Below, one piece after another: positions 9,864 through 18,941 of a DNA stretch of 64,000 nt (the first letter of the stretch is position 1; the number at the start of each line of letters is the position of its first letter). Position numbers and translations under genes: made by a program. Origin of the DNA: Seminavis robusta (taxonomy: Eukaryota > Bacillariophyta > Bacillariophyceae > Naviculales > Naviculaceae). The notes under the pieces are model-generated. The model was given only the letters and a program-made list of their open reading frames with translations. It made no database searches and was not told the origin of the DNA. The stretch is from NCBI GenBank assembly GCA_903772945.1, contig CAICTM010000226.1, positions 25,181-89,180 of the forward strand, read 5' to 3'.

Positions 9864-10895
9864 CTATACTGACATCCCGGCCACTCGGACAATGATTTTC
9901 CCGGTAGTTCGCTGCTTTCTCATTTCCTTCAAGGCTCTCCCAGCGTCCTCTAGGGCGATGCATTTGTACTTTGGCACCAGAACAGATCCATTCTCGAGCA
10001 ATTTGGTGAATGCCGTCCCTGCTCGGACCAAGTCTTTTTGTGCTTTGGCGCCATTCCGATGTCCACTCCCCAAACTGAGTTGATGAAAGGAAAGACCTTT
10101 TATAAAGGCATCGGGATATTGCTCGGGTCGTACCGTTACAACTAATTCCACCATTTGTCCTTCGTATCCCAAACACGAGGCGGCCAGCACGTCGTTGTCG
10201 ACCAGTCCCACAGTATCCAAGGCGACGGGTACACCTTGTTGCTTGGTAATTCCCATGACTTTTTGGACGACATTTTCGGTCAGATAATCAATGACATGAG
10301 TGGCTCCCAGCATGCGCACATAGTCATGTTTGGCAGTCGAAGCGGTGGCTATAATGGTGGGAACTCCAAAATGTTTGGCCAATTGAATGGCAAATCCTCC
10401 CACACCACCCGCTCCACCCAAAATCAAAATGGAATCATGTTTCTTGGTACCATCCAATTGTAGTTTATCCACCAGTGCTCGATAGGCCGTCCATCCCGCA
10501 CAGGGTGTGGCGGCGGCAATGGAAGGACTCACTCGGTTGTGGATACCACCCAGATCGACCAGTGTCCGAGAATCTTGCACGGCATATTCGGCCAAGGAAC
10601 CCGTGGGCCGAAACATGTCGCCGTGATAGAGCACCGTGTCTCCCACCTTCCAATCCACCACCGCACTGCCGACCTTTGCAATTTCTCCCACGCCATCCAC
10701 TCCCGGAACCCACATCGATTTTGGTACATTGGGAGGAATGGCCGAAAACCATTGATCGATTTTGGCATCGACTGGATTGAGACCCGCAATCCAAATTTTG
10801 ATCAAGACATCGTACCCTTTGACAACTGTCGGAATCGGCAAAGCGCGAACCAAGACAAACTCGTCCTTATCCGATTGGTATCTCAGACCCCTCAT
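9864..10895 (-). CDS. Zinc-independent MDR oxidoreductase (quinone oxidoreductase-like)
   Basis: 343 residues from the only suitable ATG; the frame stays open upstream but has no ATG there. The N-terminal GroES-like fold (GLNPVDAKI, VPGVDGVGEI, VGDTVLY) is followed by the NADPH-binding Rossmann motif GGAGGVGG at 160-167 and the ALDTVG strand. The cysteines and histidines of zinc alcohol dehydrogenases are absent, placing it with quinone or enone reductases of the medium-chain superfamily. It likely reduces quinones or alpha,beta-unsaturated carbonyls with NADPH in the cytosol. It is divergent from the glutathione S-transferase gene with 316 bases between the start codons, so the two may share control. 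Confidence 0.88.
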   Translation of the reverse strand: MRGLRYQSDKDEFVLVRALPIPTVVKGYDVLIKIWIAGLNPVDAKIDQWFSAIPPNVPKSMWVPGVDGVGEIAKVGSAVVDWKVGDTVLYHGDMFRPTGSLAEYAVQDSRTLVDLGGIHNRVSPSIAAATPCAGWTAYRALVDKLQLDGTKKHDSILILGGAGGVGGFAIQLAKHFGVPTIIATASTAKHDYVRMLGATHVIDYLTENVVQKVMGITKQQGVPVALDTVGLVDNDVLAASCLGYEGQMVELVVTVRPEQYPDAFIKGLSFHQLSLGSGHRNGAKAQKDLVRAGTAFTKLLENGSVLVPKYKCIALEDAGRALKEMRKQRTTGKIIVRVAGMSV

Positions 10896-11211
10896 ACCGG
10901 TAGTTGGTCTACTTTGCTCCAACTTTTTAGTAGTACATGATCGGCTGATCGGGTGCCTTTTTCTCTCTCGCTGATGATGGAGGTGGCGGTGGGTGGGGTT
11001 CGCTTGGATCTTTTGCGGGACAATCAGTCGTGTGTCCAAGAATCTTTGGAAACCCCAGATCTTACCTCTAACCCTTAGAGAGAAATCTCAATCAACGACG
11101 CGAACAGGAAGAAGAGGCGAAATGTCTGGGTGCTCCATGGTCCATGGACGCTCTTGCCTTGTCTTATTGCCGTCACAGAGGTATCTAGCTAGCTAGTAGC
11201 TAGCTGAAGCC
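10896..11211. promoter_or_regulatory. Shared divergent promoter region
   Basis: The 316 bases lie between the start codons of the oxidoreductase (minus) and the glutathione S-transferase (plus). A TAGCTAGCTAG-type run sits just before the transferase ATG. No known binding site was recognised; the role as a bidirectional promoter is inferred from gene order. Confidence 0.45.
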
Positions 11212-12165
11212 ATGACTACGACTGAATCAACAGCAAAGAAATGCGTCTTTTTTGACATGAAGCACAGCAACAGCGCAGCCCGAATTCGGTTGTGGTTGGC
11301 ACTCAAAGGAATTGGAAACGATCGAGTAGAAACCAAAATGATATCATCTTCGGCACAACTGTCGGAGCCAGACTTTGTCAAAATCAATCCATTGAAAAAG
11401 GTCCCTGCCTTTGTCACGGACCATGGCATGCCGCTCTTTGAAGCCAGTGTCATTATGGGATACTTGCAAGACAGATTTGGTTCCGACTTTGGCGAACCAC
11501 CGCTGTTGCTGGATACGCCGGAGGATCGTGCCTTGGTCGAATTGATTGTGCGATGTCACGACCTCTACGTGGCGTCGGCCAATTGTACCCAACCCAACTT
11601 TTCACATACTCAAGGAGCTCTCTATTTGGATCCCACCCCAACGCCCTTTACACCGGCTCATCGAACCATGAATGCACACACCCGAGCCGCCAAGCTGGCA
11701 GAACTCTACAAGCAGTTGGATTGGGTGGAACGAACCTGTACTGTCACGACGAATGACGAGGATGACAGCCCTCCATTTCTTGTGGGAAATCGACTCACTC
11801 ATGCCGACTTAACGTGGTATCCTACCATGGTCCGTGATACAGATTCTTTCTCGATTGGGTTGGTACATTGAACTATCTGACAACTCACGCCCATTTTGAT
11901 CGCACTTTATATCCGTGTACAGGTGATGATACAATTCATGTTACCACGGTCCATTGGATGGCCTGATGACTTTTTGGAAAAGAGGTTTCCCAAGCTAGCG
12001 AAATGGTTTGGTCACTGCAGGTCTCATCATCATCCAATCTTTGACAAGGTCAGAAACGATATTTTGGAAGAAAATCAAAAGGAATATGACCAGGGGTGGT
12101 TACAGGGTGTCAAGGAAGATGTAAAAGCCAATCCAGAATACAAGTGGAACTACATTCTTGATTGA
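11212..12165 (+). CDS. Glutathione S-transferase
   Basis: Two exons, 11212-11829 and 11923-12165, joined in frame (intron 11830-11922, GT...CAG, phase 0), giving 286 residues. Residues 10-85 form the thioredoxin-like GSH-binding domain: a serine-rich first helix start (KHSNSAAR), the cis-proline segment KKVPAFV and the EASVIMGYL stretch that normally contacts the gamma-glutamyl group. The C-terminal half is the helical domain (NRLTHADLTWYP). It conjugates glutathione to electrophiles or reduces peroxides. If the intron is ignored the protein ends prematurely in a run without homology. Its divergent neighbour is a reductase of related detoxification type. Confidence 0.87.
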
Positions 12166-12677
12166 CGATAGAAGGAATGCTGGTTCCAAAAAAGTATTTC
12201 GACGGAAGGGCGGCAGCAATGTGTTTGCCGCTCAGAGGGAAGCACATTCTACTGTACAGCAAAGCTGAAAACCCAACAAACCGTGACGCGCTCTTGTATG
12301 ACTTCCATTGGTACTCCTCCTTGGTATGAGGAGCACCTCTAACGTCACACTAGCCACTGGTAGGGTTATCATCAGTTTTGTGTTGGGGATCCGTCATGCA
12401 TCTCGTCTGCTCTCATCCTGCCGTTGACGCCACGACCATCCGAGTGACTTGCAGCCTGGTTGTTACTGTGATTGTTAATAAGGCCACTAGTAGCTACGGT
12501 ATTAGACTAGATCGTATGAATTGACAATTTGAAACTTTAACTTGAGAATTCGTACTACGACGCTGTTTCGGTTGTTTGTTCATCATGCAACATGAAAAAT
12601 GCAGACCACACAGCCACACCTCAACTGACTCACTGCCACAGCAACGGGTCCACTGCTTCTCTCGCTCGCTTCCATAA
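12166..12677. other. Intergenic, nothing recognised
   Basis: About 510 bases between convergent genes. No open frame of coding character, repeat or RNA gene was seen. Confidence 0.6.
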
Positions 12678-13982
12678 CTAGGGGATCTCCAACATGGCAA
12701 TGAGACGCTTGTACATATCGTCTCGAAACGTGGTGATTGGCACGCGGCCCTTGCTGTTCAGCAGCCAGTTCTTCAAGTTTTGATCACTGCTGATGCGGAG
12801 CCGAAACTCTTCACGTTGGTGAAAGTTTCCATAGTAAAAGACCCGAAGAATCTTTTGGAGCGTGCAGTAGGTAACACTTTGGGCATAGATTTGACTGGTC
12901 AACTTGAACACTTCCCGAAACTCCGCGAGAGGTGCTTTGGAGACCCACTCACTGAGCACAGCCTTGGCCTTGACTTCGTCGTTGGCGGCTGCGTTCACCA
13001 AATAGAATGCACGTTCTTGTGTCATGATGATCTTCCTCTTCTTGTTCTTCTTCTGCTTCTTAGCGACAGTTTCATCATTAGCACCACCACTGCTACGTGC
13101 GGGGTACGCAAAACCAGAGGGGGCCGCCGAATCATCGTCGGAGCACTCATCACTGATTGGAGAACTGCTGGCAACCGGGTTGGGGCGCTTGTGACTCGCC
13201 TTGCGAGGAATGGAGCCTGGATTCATCTCCACAAAGCTGCTTCTATTATCACGGTGGATGATGTTGGTGTTGCCGTTGCTCTCGCTGATGTCCGCACCAA
13301 CGGTTCCATAGAGCTGGGCAAGCAATTCATCGAACTCTTGTTGGGTTTGATTCTGCTTGGCCAAGCATGCTTCAGTGGTGGAAGCAGCCTTCTGCTGTTC
13401 TTCCTTGCTCATGTTGAGCTCGTCACGAATGATGCCCAACTCCCGTTTGAGTTCTTGGCGCTTGAAGGTCAAGGACGACACAGTTTGGTCCACAGTGACT
13501 TGGCGGTCTCGCGCAGCCCAGTAATCACCTTCATCAGCCAACAGTTCCTCTCGCTTGTTGCTCAACTGTTGACATAAGAGTGCTGCACGGCTGCTTGTTT
13601 GGTGATGGCGACTGGATGGCGACATGATAACAGGAGGATCCGCATTGGATGCTTGTTCCACAAAGGTGGGAGGGTTCTTATCATCACCCAACTGGTGTTC
13701 CTGCAAGGCTACTTTATTTAGATCCGCCAAGGTTGTGTCTTTGAACTGCAAACTAGTCGACGGATTGGACGGCACCATGGCCGGCGGCTCCACGTTCTGA
13801 TGACGGGCCTTGGAGGAAGAGAGCGCCACGCTGCGAGGGATCATCGAGAAAGCATCCGACGTCGACACACGCCGAACGGTGGGAGTACCGGTATCATCAA
13901 GGCGAAGCTTCTTGCTATCATGGCAATTATCAAATTCCATCTTCACAAGGCGCTTCTTGGGCTGTGGATTGCTGCTGCTCAT
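12678..13982 (-). CDS. Hypothetical nuclear coiled-coil protein
   Basis: 434 residues from the ATG at 13982; the frame is open further upstream but that part is probably 5' UTR because it is phenylalanine-rich and unlike the rest. Order: Ser/Pro-rich basic N-terminus (PKKRLVKM), a long predicted coiled coil around residues 135-230 (KRQELKRELGIIRDELN), a Ser/Asp-rich spacer, a strong nuclear localisation signal KKQKKNKKRK, then about 110 residues that look globular and helical. I do not recognise the family. The C-terminal block could be a protein-binding domain, but no motif supports a specific role. Confidence 0.6.
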   Translation of the reverse strand: MSSSNPQPKKRLVKMEFDNCHDSKKLRLDDTGTPTVRRVSTSDAFSMIPRSVALSSSKARHQNVEPPAMVPSNPSTSLQFKDTTLADLNKVALQEHQLGDDKNPPTFVEQASNADPPVIMSPSSRHHQTSSRAALLCQQLSNKREELLADEGDYWAARDRQVTVDQTVSSLTFKRQELKRELGIIRDELNMSKEEQQKAASTTEACLAKQNQTQQEFDELLAQLYGTVGADISESNGNTNIIHRDNRSSFVEMNPGSIPRKASHKRPNPVASSSPISDECSDDDSAAPSGFAYPARSSGGANDETVAKKQKKNKKRKIIMTQERAFYLVNAAANDEVKAKAVLSEWVSKAPLAEFREVFKLTSQIYAQSVTYCTLQKILRVFYYGNFHQREEFRLRISSDQNLKNWLLNSKGRVPITTFRDDMYKRLIAMLEIP

Positions 13983-14186
13983 GGTGATGAAAGAGTCCGC
14001 ACAAAAACACAAGAAGAGAAGGAGTTTTGTTCCCTCCACTTTTGAAAAATGAGGCTGAAAGTGTGAGCTTTTTGTTTTCAGCTCCCCGAGAACCCTCCAA
14101 GCAAAATCATTCCACGATCTCTCTGCGCCTCGAAAGAACGATCTTTCTGCGCCGGGAAAGAACAGCCATTCTCTCATTTTTAAGAA

Positions 14187-14209
14187 AAACCGGAACATTG
14201 TTCCGGTTT
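14187..14209. promoter_or_regulatory. Perfect palindrome CGGAAC-N3-GTTCCG, copy 1
   Basis: Ten-base arms (AAACCGGAAC / GTTCCGGTTT) around ATT, about 205 bases upstream of the coiled-coil gene ATG (13982). The same core recurs at 14404-14420. It could be a dimeric transcription-factor site. Confidence 0.5.
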
Positions 14210-14403
14210 CAACATCCACTGCATGAGGGTGTTGCAAGGTCGAGGCCAGGGGAAAGACAAGGGGCTATCCGATGGAACATGCGATACGTTGTGTCTTGGC
14301 GGAGCACATGATATGCAATTCCGAGGTATGTAGCTTTCTGCTGAGGGGCGGCGATTGTCGCAATCCTCCGTGCTGCCCTTTGACCACCAAAGAGTTGCCG
14401 ATT

Positions 14404-14420
14404 TCGGAACGTTGTTCCGA
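14404..14420. promoter_or_regulatory. Perfect palindrome CGGAAC-N3-GTTCCG, copy 2
   Basis: TCGGAAC GTT GTTCCGA, the same 6-base half-sites and 3-base spacing as the copy about 215 bases away. Confidence 0.5.
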
Positions 14421-15109
14421 CTGCGGCAATGGTACAGGATTGATGTAGAAGGGGGAGAAGCTAACAGATATCAGGCTGTGGAAGAACACGGCATGGACAT
14501 TGCAGTCCAAAAGCCCTGAAGGAGACCGTCGTGTTTGAGCGACGTGAACGAACGAAAATCATCTTTATCCTCGATACCGCCCGTACACGGTGTGATCCAA
14601 CACTTGTTTCAAGGCCAATTTTACATTACGACTTCCAAAAGCAGAGTACGAAGGGGAAGGTTCGAGGTTTGCGTGCGAGTCGCCGAAGACTTGCCGAGTC
14701 CGACTTGTCATTGGTGAGATCGTCTGGAATTTCGGTGTGCGAGGTGCTCACATCACAATACTACGGTGCCAAGTGCGGTTGCCAAAGATGCAGCTCATAG
14801 TTAGACACTTTTGTCACGTGCAATGAACTCGTCTCTGCTCTGGTGAGTTTGCCCACTGCGGCTCGATGGACTAGCTAGGAGGATACGACGCACCGTTGGA
14901 AAGCACGGAACGGACTCTACTCGTCCTACCGGTATCGTGCAAAGCAGCTGCAAAGAACAGTCATGCTCTTATCGTATTCACAGTTCCGCAGTGGGTACCA
15001 TACTGGTAGCCTCCTAGCACAAAGAGACACTAAGTATGTTGCAATCACTTCGTTATTGGGTAATCGACTCGTCAGGTCATTCATTATTTTTGTAACTCAT
15101 CCTTCTTCT
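14421..15109. other. Intergenic, nothing recognised
   Basis: No gene-like frame. It lies between the 5' flank of the coiled-coil gene and the 3' end of the solute-binding protein gene. Confidence 0.55.
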
Positions 15110-18002
15110 TCAAAAAAAGCCCGGTGGAACGTACAACTTAGGTGTAGTGGCATTGATAAATGGAAACAGTAAGTTGCGGCCACCACGAGGGACCATCTCG
15201 TGCAGATTCCTTTCATAGATATCTCCATAGTTGCCAACTGCAGCAACTGCCCTGACGAACATGTCGTTATACAAACAACAACCAAACGAAGAAACTGATG
15301 GCATCAACTCGGCACTACTCGAATCAACCCCGTTATGCTCAGCATAGAATAAAGATGTGACAGTCCATAAGACAAACGAAACCCACTCCTGATCCTCTTG
15401 TCGTGTAGCAAGGCAAAGGTTCTCTGGCAATCTACAACAAATTGAGCAGAGCAGCAAGAGAGCAGCAATACAACGCTGAGAAGCTTGGGGTGGAAAAGGG
15501 GAACACATCATTGCCATGCCAACTTACACCATGCCATTCCCTGCATTGACTGGCCCATAGAAGTATGGCTGAGAAAATGAGTAACCCAGTCCTGTAGTAG
15601 CCTCCTTGATATCACTTCTGATGGTCCAAGTGGCTCCAGCAAAGACATCTGCAGTACCGTTGGCCAACATTGAGTACCCCTCAGATTCATCATTGATTTC
15701 GATGACAGTGTAGCTCCCTTCCGAAGGCAAAAATACGGCTGCCTGTAGAGCCCGGCAATAGTCAATATCAATACCCTGCCACTCTCCCTTCACATTGTTA
15801 TAAGAAGCAAACCCAGTTCTATTGCCTTTCACGGCACATCGTAGTTCCCCCCGTTCCTTGATCACTGAAATCGCACTAGCGGCAAGAGGCTCAGGTCCCA
15901 TAGTGGTTACACCAATGAGGTAGGATTGATGAAGACCAGTGCTGCCATCATTGATGTAGTTTATAACAGGACGGGGGAAAATAGGTTCATATTCCCGTTC
16001 ATACATTTCACCATAGTTGCCTACTGCAGCAATGGCATTGATGAACATGTCCTTGTACTGTTCACCAAAGAGATCAGTAGCGCCAAATGCTTCAGCTGTT
16101 TGTTGGGTAATGCCAGCTTCCTCAGCTGCCAGGAGAGCATGTGGAATGGAATTGACGAAATCACTCCACTGGGGGTCTCCATCATGCGTAGTAATAGCAT
16201 AATACTCATTCACAGCCGTCTCTCCACGCACAAATTCACCATCGTATCCAAACAGACCCAAGAAGGTCTTGGCCAAGTCATTGTCGAACACAATAGCGAC
16301 ATTGCATTCTCCATTGATGAAATTGAGCAAAAGCTCAGATCCATCATTCACAAAAAGAGTGTCATTGCTTTGTCGTGGGGCAAATGTCTCCACCATGCAA
16401 ACTTTAAGATCACTGCAATCCCCAGACAAGTCGTTTCTTTCGGCACAATCAACAAACTTTGCAATTCCTGCGTACACATTGTCATAATATAAATAGGGAG
16501 TTCCAACAGAGAGCTGACAAAATGGACAAAAAGGAACTCGATGTGAGAGCAGCCCTGGCAACAAGCAATGGTATGCAGCAACATGTAACCAGAACATGCC
16601 TTGCCAAGGATATCCATATTGAAGAGGTCCCAAAAGCCAAATAGTACATCAACTGTGCTTGCATTGCTATAAAGAGCATCAAAACCATCTGTTAAAATGA
16701 GCTGAGCAAAGTCAACGCCAGGGTCCAGAGCCCTGGCGGGCAGTGTGACAAAATCAGCCCTGCTGTCATCTCCAAACACCGCTGCTGCAATTGCTCGGCA
16801 CTGCTTATTGGACGACAAGGTAAAAATGAGCCAACAGATCTTCTCACATGTGTAGTTGTCACATTGCTTCTTACCAAGGCAAGATCGATCAGCTCCAAAC
16901 CACCAGACTCCGGCCCAAAGAAGTCCCTAATAGTACCCAGTAATGGATCAACACCACATCTCAGAACGCCTGCCTTATTGATGCGGTCAAGGAAGAAGCC
17001 CGGCTCAATGGGACCGGTCGGAACTTCTTTGCTGCCACTTTCCCTTGTACCCAGGGTAAAGTAAAGAACAACCACAACCGTGGCAATGACGAGGAACAGA
17101 ATGCCAAAAACCGCAAACCAAAATAGTTTGCTGGTAAAGATGCTATCAGTCAGTGGCTGTGCCTCCACCAAGGCAATTGGATCCTCGTCAGGTTCCACTA
17201 GTGTAGCTTGCGCCAAGTAATTGCTTCCGCCTTCAGATTCCTTTTCTTCCTCCTCCTGACGGACTCTAGTGGTGGCAGCTCCTGAATCTCCATCTATTCC
17301 CTGTATTCTGTGATGGTGGGCACCCGGTTGGGTTTGGGCACCTGGTTGGGCGCCGGGTATCTGAACAGTTTGTTCTTGAATCAGCTGTGAAGATTGCGCA
17401 AAGTCTCTGCTTTCTCTTCTGTGCTTTGCCAGTTTGGATCGATTGACTATCTTTGCCGAACTTCTTGTCACGCTGGTTTCCGGGCTTCTGATTTCTGGGC
17501 TTCTGGCTTTGCTTCTGATTTTGGCCGTCTTACTTTCCTTTGTAGACATCGAGTGCTGCGTGATAGTGAGTTCTTGTTGGGTCTCGCCCAAATTTTTTTC
17601 GGCCAGCTGATCAGGTTCTGACTCTGCTGCTGAGACAATGTTATTTGTAGTGGTCAAGAGGCCATCATCTGGCGGTGCAGAATGTGGGGGTTCTGCTTCT
17701 GGTGTTTCGGCTGCTGGTGCCTGGAGACTGCTATTAAGAGTTGTCCAGAATTCACCATTGGCAGGGTCGGGATGTGTCGACGCGATGTCTTCAGAGTTAC
17801 CATCTTGGTGCTCAACAGTTTCTTCCTCGTGTCCATCTGCAATCCTCCAGCCATCACTGTGATCATCACTGCCTGCCTCCCCGTGCGTAAACTTCCAGCC
17901 ATCTGGGTCGACAGAAGCTCTTCTTTGGTTTCGGTTCGTGTCATCGTTGTCAACGGCCACGAAGCTGTCTTCAGCACTATCAGCGTGTGTTTCTCGGTTC
18001 AT
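15110..18002 (-). CDS. Membrane-anchored protein with two bacterial-type solute-binding (SBP family 3) modules
   Basis: Four exons can be placed: 18002-16875, 16800-16600, 16513-15528 and 15431-15110, all phases matching, for 878 residues. Introns 1 and 3 are GT-AG; intron 2 is best read as GC-AG (86 nt), which restores the domain. Residues 1-290 are acidic and low-complexity. A membrane helix (FWFAVFGILFLVIATVVVVLYF) follows. Then come two amino-acid-binding modules: GVLRCGVDP ... CRAIAAAVF ... PYLYYDN ... VGNYGEMYER, and RGELRCAVKG ... DYCRALQAAVF ... QPYFYGP ... VGNYGDIYER. This is the fold of bacterial periplasmic amino-acid receptors such as AapJ. A cytoplasmic tail with an external ligand-binding part is the likely topology, suggesting nutrient sensing or capture. 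Confidence 0.82.
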
Positions 18003-18941
18003 ATCCAAGGATGAAGGGCAAAGCTGTGGACCAAGTTGATAGGCAGGAGGTTATAATAGTAATGAAGAGAAGTAAGTGTTTAAGATTCGATCATTCGTTT
18101 TTGTGGTCTTGGCGGCAAGAAGGGTTCTTCTTTGGCACTTCGCCGCTCTGGTACCACCGGTACCACGTACTGTACAATTATTGAACATCGTAGGAAGTAC
18201 ACTTAGATCTACCGTATGGAGTTGTGGTAAATATTGTGTCCAAGTAAGTTAGACACAATTATTTGGGTAGATGGGGTTGTACCGTAGGATTCTACATGCA
18301 ACGTTACCGAACAGGCAAGAGGAGGAAAACGACGCACGGTCATGCGAAATTGTGCGTGCAGTACGGTACCGGTACTACATTTCTGCAACAGTAGTTGCAC
18401 AGGGTCAGTATGTGCTTCCCCCTACTACTATGTGGATCTTACATACCCTCAGGATCAATGACAGTATGCTACGTAGAAAGTCTACAGTATCAGTAGTCAT
18501 TGAAACAAAGATCCTCTCAATAAGACTCTCATTATTAAATAAACTGCAACAGTGAAGATATAACAGGGGCGCATTGCATACATAAGACCAATGCACATAC
18601 TGAGAGGATTCCAATAATCGCTTAAGTACCACACAACATACCCACCCGATCCCACGAATCCAATGAGATCCGATCCAACCGTTGTAGGTACATACTCAAC
18701 AAGCCAAAAGATCCAATCGTACGATCGACCGTTGCCAGTGCAGCATACTCAGTGAATCCCGTGCGGTAAAGAGGCAAACAACGGGCATATCCCATGTGAA
18801 CGATCGATCGTCTCCTCGTCTCCGTACAGGTAACAGTTCAGTTTTCCTCACTTTCAGCTCATTATTTTCAATCCTTCTACTTTGTAAAGGAAACTCTGCC
18901 GAAATTCCAGCTCAAGCTCAACCAAACCAACAATTGCTTAG
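18003..18941. other. Intergenic, nothing coding
   Basis: Holds GGTACC-type strings (18149-18167, 18362-18374) and a small hairpin at 18233-18259 (ATTGTGTC / GACACAAT, 11-base loop). No gene was recognised. Confidence 0.5.

Noticed and set aside
16555-16589. A 35-nt GT-AG intron in the solute-binding receptor gene
   Set aside because: It keeps the frame but inserts about 17 extra residues into the binding domain; an 86-nt GC-AG intron fits the family spacing better.
15110-18002. Bacterial contamination suggested by the amino-acid-binding domains
   Set aside because: The gene has introns, a membrane anchor and an acidic low-complexity part, and sits between eukaryotic genes.
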